Assembly: GCA_964019695.1 (NCBI GenBank)
Contig: OZ026525.1
Location: forward strand, 73,462,260-73,526,259
From: Loripinus fragilis
Lineage: Eukaryota; Mollusca; Bivalvia; Lucinida; Lucinidae
DNA: 64,000 bases
Reading direction: 5' to 3'
Positions 22,425 to 33,136 of this stretch are shown here, piece by piece (position 1 is the stretch's first letter; each line of letters begins with the position of its first letter). Under the pieces are notes generated by a model, which was not told where the DNA came from, made no database searches, and was given only the letters and a program-made list of their open reading frames with translations. Position numbers and translations under genes: made by a program.

Positions 22425-23705
22425 CCATCTTGTTTTTCCAAAATGGCCGCCTTTTTTCAACTTATTCATTATAATCTCATTATTTATTTGCAATCATCAT
22501 GTTTTCTTCAGTTAATTTTACTTAAATAGCCATCAGTTATATCTCAATACCTTAAAATCATCTTTCAATTTTAAAAAATCAGGATTGAGGCTGTATTTTT
22601 TCAAGATGGCCGCCACTTTTATAACTAAAAAGTGCAGTTATATTATAGAACTTTACAAAGTTATAAATTTTGATGCAAATTACTTCTAGCAAGTAGAAAC
22701 AGTCCCATTAAAAAGTTACTAATTTATCAGCATGGCTTTATTGTTGTGTATTGTTCAAATATGGTATTAAAGATGGCTACCAATGTGCTAATTATAACAT
22801 ACTATCTGCTTTCATTTGGCACTGTAAGAATGTAGTTTGAATTTATGCAAACGATTTTAAAGAATAACTTTATTTAATGGCTTTGAATAAAGAAGAGAGC
22901 ATCCAACATACCATCCAAGACGGCTGTCAAAGTAGACGTGTTATATGGACACCATTTATAAGGTGGCCGCCATCTTGGTTTTCCAAAATATGCAGTCTAT
23001 TTTAAATTGCATTATTTCAAGCTCATACATTTGCAAGCAAATTTGTTGTCTTCATTTATTTCCACTTATTTTGCAGTCAATCATACTAATTTGCCTTAAA
23101 ATTGTCATTTAAGCTTAGAAAACACAAGATTTAGGACATAGTCTCAAGGTGGCTGTCACATTTTGCATCCAAAGGGAGCTCAGTGGCTAAATGGTAGAGT
23201 GCTTGACTCGAAACCGAGGGGCAACGGGTTCGAGCCTCACCGGCGTCTCTGTGTTGTGGTCCTTGAGCAGGACACATTTATCCTAGCTAAGTACTGGTTC
23301 AACCCAGGAAGACCCTTCCCTGTTTAATTAAAAGATTGTTGATGGGACGTAAAGAATCAAATCAAACAAACAAAAACTCATTTTGCATTCTCAATCGTGG
23401 TGGTATACCAACTTGACAAATTATGAATTTCCATGCAAAATTATTATGCAATTAAGTAGAAATAGCTACACAAACAAGGGACGAACTTATCAGACTTTAT
23501 TTTTATTTTAACTTATTATAACATGGTATTCAAGATGGCTTTGTATTTAGTTTTAGAAAACAAAGAAACGTATTTTTACTTTCTATAGGTACATATTTTG
23601 AGGTTGTATGAAGTTATGAAAATGAGTTTCAAGAAATGATTATATTTAATGAATTAGGATAGTAAAGGGGACATCCAACCTGTCATCCACGATGGTTGCC
23701 AAATT
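22425..23705. promoter_or_regulatory. Left cluster of YY1-like AAGATGGC motifs
   Basis: GGCCGCCATCTTG near 22430, AAGATGGCCGCC near 22604, AAGATGGCTACC near 22773, GGCCGCCATCTTGG near 22966, and weaker versions near 22918, 23147, 23533 and 23692. The core matches the YY1 consensus (AARATGGCGGC). In mammals this is a promoter and insulator factor; binding here is only inferred. Confidence 0.45.
23165..23395 (+). repeat. tRNA-derived SINE, family S1, full-length copy
   Basis: The head has an A-box region (GGCTAAATGGTAGAGTG) and a B-box (GGGTTCGAGCCTC), followed by a body with GTGGTCCTTGAGCAGGACAC and GTACTGGTTCAACCCAGGAA. The tail is GGGACGTAAAGAATCAAATC with AAAC repeats. Matching reverse copies lie at 37665-37857 and 61180-61335. 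It is inserted in the 4.4-kb TIR element. Confidence 0.9.
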
Positions 23706-24829
23706 TGGTTTTAGACACTTATAAAGATGTTGTTATTATGCGTGTTCTATATAAAATTGATATGATTAAAATGAGATACAAAGAATTTTTGTACCTATAG
23801 CAAACTAAAACTGTCCTTTGTAGAATTTTCGTTGCATAAAATGTTATTTGTTTGCATCAGATTTTAGTGAAAAGTCCTATAAAATCTGTAATAGAGATAT
23901 CAAAGTTTCTTTTTGACCTTTCTCCTTCTCATCAAGTTACCATAGGCTTAAAAGGCTATATGTCTCTAAAACTGTATACAATTTAAAAAAATGTACTTAG
24001 ACCACAACCCTCCGTTTTCACACACATCAACTTTTAACTTGATCTTGTCAAATGACGTATTTGCTGCAGCCAGCCTTATTAGGTTGTGTTGATGATGTAG
24101 CTGGCACTATCATATCTGCTTGAAAGTGATCAAAGTTTATATTATTCTGAAGTCAATCCAATATATAATGTTGTAGACATCTTAGTTTATAGCCAAAGCT
24201 TCCCTCACCAAATGCTTGCTAGTGAGCTGGGCATTTGATTCCATAATAGTTAAGTCCAAAAACCTTTTCAGTCAAGTTAGTTAAAAACCAAAGTTTTTTG
24301 TCTATTTAGGTATGTAGGGTTTTTAAATGATGATGTTATTTTGCTCTGTATTTACAGTGATCGTCTTTTACAGCCCATGGAGCTTCAGCTAGGTGCCCCT
24401 ACCGCATATGCAGTCGAATCTCTGCCCTTGCTGTATCAATTCTTGCTTTTCGTGATTTATTGTTCACTGTGGTTATTCATTGACTAGTTAAACATTCGTC
24501 CTATAAATGGTTCTAACGTAGTAGTGCTGTTGTGGTTCTCATTTTATTATTATTGGTGTAAATGTGGTTTGTATGTACTTTAATATACATGCATGTGAAT
24601 GATTTTGGTTATGTTAAGGTAGCCTAGTAACTGCCTTCAAGGGAAGAGCTACATCACCACTGTATACTATCTATCTGTATATTTAGTTTTCCCCACTTTG
24701 ATTTTGTAGAAAGAATGTTAGCTCTGATTGTACTTTTTTCTGGTCATTGCTATGATTTTACCTAGTATATAAGCAAAAATGGGAATAACATGTCCGGAAT
24801 GACGCAGGCCAACAGTTGCTATGTGACGA

Positions 24830-25700
24830 AGGGTTGAAAGAAGCGTGGAAAGAGCATTATGAAGTTACTCAAAATGCGAACTCTTTGGAATGCAATAGGC
24901 ATGCCAGAGTAAATCCCAGTTGAAGGACTAGCCAGCTGATCAGTTCAGGAATTATCACAAAAACAATTAGCAGGATGCGTTCTGACAAAGCAGACATCAG
25001 CAATTGTCATCCAGATGCTATAGACTATATGCATTTGGGAAACTGGCACAGTCGAGGTGTTTGACCTAATCCGCAACATAATCTCGAGTGTTAGTACAGA
25101 GTGAAATTGACAGTATGAACATTGGCAAAGAGGGTGCTCTGAACAGAGCCTTGAAGATAATTAAGCAATTAATAAGGGTGTTAGAGTGCATATTGGAGAG
25201 ACATGTCAGGCAGATAGTTTAGAATTACGAGATGCAGTGCAGATTTATGTCAGGCCATGGTGGCACTCCAGTTGTGGTCTTCATTTTAGGCCAGCTATAG
25301 AAGCTGCTCCTGACTTCTAACAAGCCATTCTATGTCACATTCATCAACATAGAGAAGGACAGCAGGTAGCTAGTGCTAGTGTGCATGCTTTAAATCAAGA
25401 AGTAGTTGATGTGATTGATGAATGGCATGATCATGGACATGAAAAGCAGGACGATAGTTGGTAATTGTCGCAGTGAGAAGTTTTTTGGTGTTGATGTTCA
25501 TTGTGGCTCTGTTCTGACTCCACTGCTCTTAATTGTTAAGCAAGAGGCTCTAATCTCGGAATTCAGAACAGACTGCTGTTGTACAAATATGATCTGGTGA
25601 TCAAGGCTGAGTCCATGGAGGAATTGCTAGTGAATTTGGATGCATGGAAGTATTGGAAGGAGAAGGCTCTACATGTGAACATAATAATATGAAGTCATAT
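24830..25700 (+). pseudogene. Dead LINE reverse transcriptase inside the TIR element
   Basis: Across several frames the sequence gives EAWKEHYE at the start, then phrases matching RT motifs: QCRFMSGHGGTP (cf. the FMPGRGTTDA motif) near 25230, NKPFYVTFINIEKD near 25320 where the catalytic Asp of motif A is expected (FVDLEKAFD type), GVDVHCGSVLTPLLLIV (cf. GVHQGSVLSPLLF) near 25490, then EALISEFRTDC. The YADD block is degraded. Many stops and frameshifts make it non-functional. It belongs to a non-LTR family common in invertebrates; clade undecided. Confidence 0.75.
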
Positions 25701-26054
25701 ACAATTAAAATCGTCCTTTGAGCTAAAGTGCACCAAATGCCTGTGGCACAACACTACTTAATGATGGAAGATGGAGGTGATAGCACCTGATAAAAACCTG
25801 AGGTAGGAGATCTGTAATCATATGGACATTCTCTACGCTAGAAACTTCCTCGAGCTGCCTGCAGTCATACATTGCAAATGCACATGGCAGAAGCTCCTTA
25901 ACCTTCTTAACCTTATGATCATCTGCTGCCCTTGACTCAAGACAGGTAGTTATAAACATGCATCCTAGCTTGTGATGTCGAAAACGTCTAATAGCAAAAA
26001 TGTATAGATTCATTTAGAAAGAACAGCAAAAATCACCAATAAATAGGATTTTAC

Positions 26055-26600
26055 TATTCGGCGGCCATCTTGGATGCCATGCTTGAATTAACAGCTGAGA
26101 AAATTTCAAAATTACATTTTATATATAAGAAACGAACATTCATTGCTACTAAAACAAATTTCACTCATACAAATCTCAATGATATATTAATGTATAAAAA
26201 GTGAAAACCATAAAATCATTCTTCTTTGGCAGCCATCTTGGATGCCATATTGTATCAAAGCTCTCTTATAAATTGTTCACAAATAACAAAGTCACATTTT
26301 GAGCCTTTCTATGCTTGGAACAGCTTGAATTTGATGCAATAATCTGAATTAAGTTCATTCTATGATGTTTTCATAAAGCAAGCTTGATGTAACATATAAA
26401 AATGGCGGCCATCTTATAAAATGGCCACCATCTTGGATAATATGCCAATCTACATGTGATTTCAGATAATTACAAATGTTCTATTATTAAAATTCACACT
26501 CGCACAAGCTTTGAATAAAAGTTTATTGCAAAATGATACCCAACGTAACAGGCATTACATGAAAATAGGTCGCCATTTTGAAATTCAAGATGGCGGCCGT
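26055..26600. promoter_or_regulatory. Right cluster of YY1-like AAGATGGC motifs
   Basis: GGCGGCCATCTTGGATGCCA near 26060, GGCAGCCATCTTGGATGCCA near 26229, GGCGGCCATCTTATAAAATG near 26405 followed by GGCCACCATCTTGG, and AAGATGGCGGCCG near 26588. This mirrors the cluster at the other end. Confidence 0.45.
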
Positions 26601-26804
26601 CAAGGTGCATTTCTGGCTTGGCACTGACCCTCAGAAATTTTGATAATTACTAATCTGGCCATGTACCAATTTTCATGCTTTTATCATAAAGTGCACGATT
26701 TTTTCACATATCTGCCCCACTATTTATGGAATTGACACAACAATTGAATTTAGTTGTACTTGAAGCTATGTAAGTAAGATACATGGGGTGCTAGATAAGT
26801 ACAT

Positions 26805-27133
26805 ATGTATACTGTTCATGCAAAGTTAGACACATTCACACGACTCATATTAATACATGAGTTAAGATAGCTATTAGGGATAAATGGATTGTTATTTACT
26901 GTAACGCGTTAGGTGCACATGTATATGACTGAGGGAAATAGTGTGTTTATAAAGAGCTAATGTATACTGTTCATATTAAGTAAGCACATAAAGTTAATTA
27001 TGCATCACTTGTGAGTACATTTGTATGTGCCAGGGGTACACAATCAAGTTTGCTTGCATGTACGTTTATTATAAGGGAATGCGCATTATTATCGTCTGGT
27101 CTGAGCATATATGAAGAGATGTATACTGTTCAT
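26805..27133 (+). repeat. Three ATGTATACTGTTCAT boxes about 157 bp apart
   Basis: Exact 15-mers start at 26805, 26960 and 27119 (spacing 155 and 159). Each is followed by an AGTWAG-type phrase; the rest of the units is barely alignable. This may be an old tandem array with a conserved box. Confidence 0.75.
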
Positions 27134-27804
27134 CTTTAGTAGGACACCACACTTACTAGTTCTGTTTACACTTATTACTCTATAGTCATTATGTCATACT
27201 TGTAATACCTTTTGCATCACAGCATAATTACAATACTATGTTACTGATACTATCCACTAATGCACGCATTAATATACTGTGAGGTTTATTATACACTATT
27301 CAATTCAGTACTCTTGATTATATCACTTGCGAAATGGCTGAAACAGCAAGGAGTCATGTTGAAGGTGTAGTAATGGTATTCTGCAGTACCTTTTGGTCAT
27401 TTCGAGTTTGTGGAGAAATCTAGCGTAACCATGGTGTTATTTGGCAGCTTTTTGGGTTATAGCATTGAGTGCTAAAAGTGATTTTGTACTTCAAGAACAT
27501 GAATTCTTGTTAGTTTTGGCCATCTTTGAGAAGATTAAGGTACTCCAATGAGGTACATTATAACTGATGTTTTAGGGATCATGCATTGCCTGTGTGCTGC
27601 CTATGCTGCTGTTATGTACTCGCATTTAACATTATAGCATCCCTGTGTTTGTTTTTGGGTCTGGTATTGTCTATTAAAGTCAATTCTTAATGACCTGTAT
27701 CAAATCACATGAAGCATGTCAGTATGTGATATATACCAGGAAACGGGATAAAATTATAGCCTGTGATGTTAAATATCCAGGTACTCAGAGCATGAAACTT
27801 AATT
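27134..27804. other. AT-rich non-coding stretch
   Basis: No feature was recognised before the 12-bp array. Confidence 0.4.
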
Positions 27805-27945
27805 TCAGGTTCCACCTGAAGTTATGTCTGAAGTTATGTCTGAAGGTATGCCTGAAGTTATGTCTGAAGTTTGTCTGAAGTTATGCCTGAAGTTATGTCT
27901 AAAGTTATGACTGAAGCTCCACCTGAAGATACACCTGAAGGTTTT
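27805..27945 (+). repeat. 12-bp tandem array, potentially coding (EVMS/P)n
   Basis: About ten units of GAAGTTATGTCT with drift. It follows an acceptor-like TTAATTTCAG. In one frame the units read Glu-Val-Met-Ser/Pro, but one unit is 11 nt (GAAGTTTGTCT), which breaks the frame. Later units become GAAGCTCCACCT and GAAGATACACCT. It may be a decayed repetitive exon or simply a minisatellite. Confidence 0.85.
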
Positions 27946-28431
27946 AAATGTTAAATGTAAACTGAGATGTAACGGGAGGTTTACACCTGTCATACCTATC
28001 AATATTGATTGACTTTAATCACATGTCACTCTGGTGGTTCAACTCTTAAAGGAGGAATTTCCTATCTGATTGAAGAAAACCGTTTTTGATGTTGCAATAT
28101 TACTAAAGTGATAAGAGTGAAACACAGTGCAGCAAGTTAAAAGTTAAGTTCACATTCTTAATTATCTTTTAATAGAGAAACTAGTCACCTAACTTTCAAT
28201 AACGGTCTTAGATTTTTCTTTGAGAGCCCTTACAACCTATTCAAGCCAGACCAGCAAGAAGGCAGAAGATGCCACTGACTTTCTTTGTAGTTTTTTTCTT
28301 TCAATGTTTTTTTTATTAATCATATTATCATTTTAGTTAAACATTGTTTTGTACATGATTCCCCAATTGTTTGTGATTAATTATGGTCCGTTGTGGTTTG
28401 CACTTGCCAGAGGCTCATCCATACTTGACAA
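27946..28431. other. AT-rich stretch before a primer-binding-site-like sequence
   Basis: If 28432-28449 is a true retroelement primer-binding site, a 5' LTR should end at about 28431. I could not find a second copy of this DNA in the window to confirm one. Confidence 0.3.
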
Positions 28432-28449
28432 TGGTGTCAGAAGTGGGAT
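28432..28449 (+). other. tRNA-Leu-type primer-binding-site-like sequence
   Basis: TGGTGTCAGAAGTGGGAT is complementary to the expected 3' end of a tRNA-Leu, including its CCA. Many Ty3/Gypsy elements use such a site directly downstream of the 5' LTR. No gag frame follows before the exon-like module at 28888, so any element would be a remnant. Confidence 0.45.
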
Positions 28450-28887
28450 ACGCCTCATGGAAAGCGACCACATTTGGCGATGATCACATATCACTGAGGG
28501 TTAAGTGTAGGGATCTTTGAACTTGTGTTATGTAAGACAAAACTTCATTATTTGGTATTAACTATTGTGTTGTAATCCACAGGATTGGCTGAACCATGAC
28601 ACAGTTGTGAAGATAGAAGTGTTTTGACTGCCACCAGGACAAAGTCACCTAGAAGAGTAAACGAGCGGCAGATAAGGTCAGAACAGTTTGTTTATTTATT
28701 GAAGTCCTTTGGCTGTAATTGCCCAGACGATTTGTATTGGTTAAAGCTGCATTATTTTAGACTGGTGTTGTGGTATAGTGTTGAGCATTGAGTTAATGAT
28801 ATCGGCAACAATGTGTGATTAAAGTGGTTGAATTAAATGGTGATTCCGTTGTCCAAGGTTCATTTTTTTGTGGTTTGCTCATGATAT

Positions 28888-29460
28888 TATCACTGTCTGT
28901 ATCGAGCTCCGGATCGGCCATTTTTGGAAGCGGAGCGGACCACCCAAGATGGCGGACCATTAAACACAGACAAGGTAGGTGTCTCATTGTATCCAAAATG
29001 ATTACTGTATGAGGCATGCATCAGCCAAACGAGCCAAATTACCGCACATAGAATTGATTTATCTGCATGAAACAGCAAGTTCTGTGGCGAAATATATACA
29101 CAGGTTCTTGCACCAGTTCATTGAAATGTCATTTTCTGTGCTGATAATTTTTGAAGCGATGACCCAAATATTTTCTTGTCATTCCTTTGAAACTGCATGT
29201 ATATATCCGTATCATATCTATGAACTACGATGCGAAATTTAATTTTGATCCAGACGCCGAAAGCCGTTATAAAATCCCTTGGCTGGATTTTGAGAAATAG
29301 TTGTTTATGTTAGTCGTGTAAGCGGTGATTGTCAACGGATTGGACTAGCTAGTTCAACACAAATTATGCCACTATATGCAGTCATTTGTCAACGGATTGG
29401 CTCGTGAAAATCATGAAAATGTCTACGGATTGGACGAACTTTGGCCTTCACAGACATTAT
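28888..29460 (+). repeat. Exon-like duplicated module, copy A
   Basis: The ~570-bp block is repeated in inverse at 39820-40378. Near its start it has GAGCTCCGGATCGGCC, a YY1-like CCAAGATGGCGGACC (near 28950) and an AAG/GTAGGT donor-like site (28976-28982), an arrangement like a first exon with a downstream intron. The far part carries three phrases of GTCAACGGATTGG type (29331, 29388, 29419). No coding frame is conserved between the copies. Confidence 0.75.
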
Positions 29461-29489
29461 ACTAAACTCTTTTCATATTGTCCGTTGAT

Positions 29490-29585
29490 ACCTTTGCAAA
29501 CACTTTGGACTCAAACCAGGACTGACAAAAATGACAGACTTGTCATAGTGTCGGTCCTAATCTGGGTCCACACTGGTTGACATCC
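29490..29585. repeat. GATCTGG-family relic
   Basis: GGACTCAAACCAGGACTGAC faces GTCCTAATCTGGGTCCACAC around TGACAGACTTGTCATAG, matching the family core. Confidence 0.65.
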
Positions 29586-29699
29586 TGATGATACTCCTGG
29601 AAGAACGTTATGAAAAAGTTAAAATTTGAGAAACAAATCTACTTTAGACACCACAAAAGCGTGAAAAAATACCGACATCAAGACATGTTGTCTGTTTTG

Positions 29700-30352
29700 T
29701 TGGGCCTGATCTAAATCTATAGTGTAGGGCCTGATGGCAATCAATCTTGTAGGGCCTGATCTCAATCAATCTTGTAGGGTCTAATCTCAATCAATCTTTT
29801 AGGGCCTAATCTCAATCAATATTGTTGGGCCTGATCTTGATCCATATTGTTGGGCCTGATCTTAACCCATATTGTAGGGCCTTATCTAAATCCATATTGT
29901 CGGTACTGATCTTAATCCATATTTTAGGGCCTGATCTTAATCAATATTGTAGGGCTCGATCTTAACCCATATTATTGGGTCCGATCTAAATCTCGATCTT
30001 GGACCTGATCTTAATCCTCATTGTAGGGCCTTATCTTAATCCATATGAAGGGTCCAATCTTAATCCATATTGTAGGGCCTGATCTTAATCAATATTGTAG
30101 GGCCTTATCCATATCGCTGGGCCTGACCTCAATCCATACTGTAGAGCCTGATCTTCATCTATATCGAAGGGCCTGATCTTAATCCATATTGTAGGGCCTG
30201 ATCTTAATCCATATCAAACGGCATGGCATTAATCACTATTGTAGAGCCTAATCTTAATCTATATCGCCGGGCCTGATCTTAATCAATATTGTAGGGCCTG
30301 ATCTTTATCAATATTGTATGTCTCATCTTAATCAATATTGTTTGGCCTGCTC
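29700..30352 (+). repeat. ~25-bp minisatellite, about 25 units
   Basis: The consensus is close to TAGGGCCTGATCTTAATCCA followed by TATTG. Units vary from nearly identical to quite diverged and a few are shortened. The unit resembles the GGCCTGATCTGGATCC core of the GATCTGG elements, relics of which lie directly downstream (30525-30660). Confidence 0.9.
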
Positions 30353-30918
30353 CTGATCCGAACGGCTTGAGTCTGACCACATTCATTTACTGATATCATT
30401 TGCGTACAATTTGCATTTGATCTGGAGCAAACTACTTTTTAAATTCTGTTTGCTGATATATTGTCAATTGGCACTCTAAGCAAATTCGTCTGCTGATAAC
30501 CTTTGAAAACAGCTTTGATCCAGATCAGGCCGGACATCTTGTCGTGTTTGAACTGGGTTTAAACTATTTTATATTCTGGTCGCATCTCTAAAGAATAATA
30601 GCTTCGAGGTAGCATTTATTCTTTGAAAACAGTTTGGATCCAGCTCAGGCCCAACGACATTCGGTGCTGTACTTTCAACCAATTTATGCCTAATGGTATT
30701 TCCTACCCTTATCATTCGGACGAATCTGTTTCCGTTTTAAGGGATGCTGGGTAGTCTAGTTTATTTCAAATTTAAATAGAACATTCAGTAGGCAAACTGT
30801 GTCTGTCAGTGGAGACCCTGATCAGATGCTGGGTTTTGCAGCATCTGATCTGGGTCTGTACAGTTTGCCTATGTACCATAAAAAGACGCTAGGCTTATAT
30901 GGGTTAATGTTTTCTTAA
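30353..30918. repeat. GATCTGG-family relics cluster
   Basis: Cores near 30532 (GATCCAGATCAGGCC) and 30635 (GGATCCAGCTCAGGCCC), and a palindromic pair at 30815-30870 (GAGACCCTGATCAGATGCTG facing CAGCATCTGATCTGGGTCTG). Confidence 0.7.
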
Positions 30919-32009
30919 GGCCTCCCAGGGGGAGTCTGTGCTCCCTTGCTTCCTTAAAATAATGCATTGATCTCCCCAAATCCCTGATAAAATTCTCAGC
31001 TCCCTGAAAGCATTTTTTCTTGCTTCACAAATCCCTAAAATTAATACAGTTTCTCCCCAAATCCCCCCAAAATATAAGCCAATTCTCCCTAAAATGTATT
31101 TTTCTCTCCGTAGGATTAAAATCACATACTTAAAAACTTTGAAGCAATACGCAAGCACATGACTTAATGTTCACTAAATATTTGGCGTCATACATGTAAA
31201 GACGAGCTAAGCCAAATAAAACATGATATATATAATTATTTTAATGTAGCTCAAAGTTGAGGTCATCCTTAAAATGTTTTTGCTGTACCTGGTAGGGTAG
31301 CTATGTAGGAGTGTTCTCTAGATTATTTGTTTAAAATTAGGGACAGAGCATTTGCTTTTCTGGTAAGAGGGAGGGGCCTTTCTTCGTTCCAACAGCTTAA
31401 ACTGGAATATTTTTTAAAGAAAGTGAAAGCATTTAATTTTTTGTAACTGTACAAAGTCTTTTTACAATTCGATCAGCATCCTTCAAAGTTTTAATAAAAA
31501 TCAGTGAGTTAACTAGAGAGAGAGAGTGCGCATGTAGCCCTGTAAGGATGGGGAATGACACTTGTGCTTGGGGGTCCCGGGGCATGCTCCCCCGGGACAT
31601 TTTTAGAAAAAAGGTGCTATCTGGAGCATTCTGAGCGTTCCGAAATAATCAACCTAAAAATTAACAACTTTAGGGATAATAAATCAACAACAACACAAAT
31701 TATTCGGCATATTTTTCTTCGATCAATCTAGATGTGCATGTAAATAAACAAAAACATTTTATTGAGGAGGTCTTGGGGGCATGAGCCCCCCCCCCCAGAA
31801 GCAAAGATTTTTTTTAAAAAAAACCTAACAAAATGGAGGCTTTTCCTTTAAGATGAAATTTTATACATACATATTTTTTTGCTTTTTGGCAGTGGTCACT
31901 AAATCCCCAAAACTATGAGCTAGCTCCCTAGATCCCCTAAAATAATTACCAGTACTCCCCAGCTCCCTAAAAAGAAATAGCTATTCTCCCCCAAACCCCT
32001 GGGGGCCAG
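30919..32009. mobile_element. ~1.1-kb repeat with GGCC(T)CCCAGGGG ends
   Basis: The left end GGCCTCCCAGGGGG is matched inversely by CCCCTGGGGGCC on the right. Both ends carry direct runs of TCCCTAAAAT, TCCCCAAATC and CTCCCCAG phrases. The middle has C-rich patches near 31565 and 31775. No coding frame of note. Class uncertain. Confidence 0.5.
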
Positions 32010-32160
32010 ATCTTGCTGTCTTATGGCTGTCTGTGCTCTATGCGTTTTCCTTGTGGTATCTTATTCGGCATATCTTGGCCATATATACGTGTTTTATTAT
32101 ATTTTATTAATATTGATTATCACTAAACAGTTTCCCCAAGTGCGACAGACATAACACATT

Positions 32161-32259
32161 ACCCAGCAGGCACATGTCGTCGTATTGACAGTAATGTGAC
32201 GTCATTACATCGCATTGACGTCGACACGACGTTCCTTTGTTGTTCTGTGTCTGCTGGGT
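32161..32259. mobile_element. 99-bp element with ACCCAGCAGGCACA ends, copy 1
   Basis: ACCCAGCAGGCACA faces TGTGTCTGCTGGGT. The interior has GACGT/ACGTC phrases. A relative with the same termini lies at 58346-58429. Confidence 0.7.
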
Positions 32260-32401
32260 ATGGACAGCCAGTATTCAAGCCAATGATGCTGACTTCAGAG
32301 TTATTTGTTAATTTGCTGAAATTTGTGTATCAACAAATTCAAACGTTTTAATTCAGTCAAGTCGAATAAGCAAATCGTAGGCCGTTATTTTATTCACTAA
32401 A

Positions 32402-32768
32402 ACCCGAGTTTCTTGTACTTCAACAACAGACGACTCTAGGGCGAAGATTTGGTACCAGTAAAATATGTTTAAGCCCCTAGTGGCTTAGACTGCTGTCCGT
32501 TCTAAGGCGGCGGCTCTGTTGTTGTTGATTCATTGTTTATTGTTATTCCCATTGTGGGAGTCTGTAATTTTTCAATGCCTTATTGTACGTAACTTTATGT
32601 CCATTCTAGTTTGCAATCATCTTGATTGGGAAGGGAGAGCTGGTTGCTTTGCTTGGTTTGGTTTGCTGGTGCCTCGTGATTGAAGTGTGGCTCTTCCTCG
32701 CGGTGCCATGAGTTTGTGTGCAGTTTGTGACTGTGGTATTTCCTGATCATACTCACTCACTATTTTCC
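32402..32768 (+). mobile_element. Penelope-like 3' UTR copy (lineage 2)
   Basis: It shares CTTGTACTTCAACAACAG, GGGCGAAGATTT, the GTCCGTTCTAAGGCGG block and the TATTTCCTGATCATACTCAC terminus with 38820-39165. That copy follows a reverse transcriptase remnant, which ties this non-coding tail to the element. Confidence 0.8.
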
Positions 32769-33049
32769 TATAATCACAACGTATAACTACAAAGCCGTGC
32801 ATTTTATTAATATGCTCACGCGCAAAGGTAAACGTTTTGTAATTGGGCATCTAACTGTTTGCATGCTGGTATACTCTGTTGTGCCTGAAAAATCGTACCG
32901 AAAGTCGTAGACAAATGAATCGTACGATGCCCGTGGCATATATACTTGGGACATACGAGATTAAATTGTATATATCTACGCAATGCAAGAAATATGGCCC
33001 TGAGGGTATAACACTTTTTTCGTGTTCAACTCAACTGAGCACAAACGTT

Positions 33050-33111
33050 ATCATGCTCATAAATGTTAAAATGCTGATAATTGTTTGCATTTTAACATTT
33101 ATTAGCATGAT
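33050..33111. repeat. 62-nt hairpin, 25-bp arms
   Basis: ATCATGCTCATAAATGTTAA plus AATGC pairs with its complement ending TTAGCATGAT, with one mismatch and a 12-nt loop. A lone arm occurs at 14243-14267. Confidence 0.85.
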
Positions 33112-33136
33112 ACATACTTAAGGTGTATGCAAGATG

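Larger units (their letters stand above)
22288..26720. mobile_element. 4.4-kb TIR element with YY1-like motif clusters
   Basis: The left end GTGGGGCCGATATGT and the right end (complemented GTGGGGCAGATATGT) start inverted repeats of about 140 bp. These share ATCGTGCA, TTTATGATAAAAGCATGAAA, GGTACATGGC and GGGTCAGTGCCA. TA borders both ends (22286-22287, 26721-26722). Inside each end lie many copies of AAGATGGCGGCC/GGCCGCCATCTT. A dead LINE reverse transcriptase sits in the right third, and a tRNA-SINE at 23165. No transposase frame was recognised, so the superfamily is open. Confidence 0.75.

Noticed and set aside
23165..23240. Functional tRNA gene
   Set aside because: Box A and B are present but the sequence continues into a SINE body shared with two other loci, so it is a SINE head.
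22286..26722. CACTA (EnSpm) element because of TAGTG/CACTA at the ends
   Set aside because: The orientation is reversed (TAGTG at the left, CACTA at the right), opposite to genuine CACTA termini; a TA target explains the ends better.
28815..29242. Overlapping frames on both strands in the exon-like module
   Set aside because: The reading frames are not conserved between the two module copies, so they are unlikely to encode proteins.
29700..30352. CRISPR array
   Set aside because: The 25-bp units are contiguous with no unique spacers, and the context is eukaryotic; it is a minisatellite.
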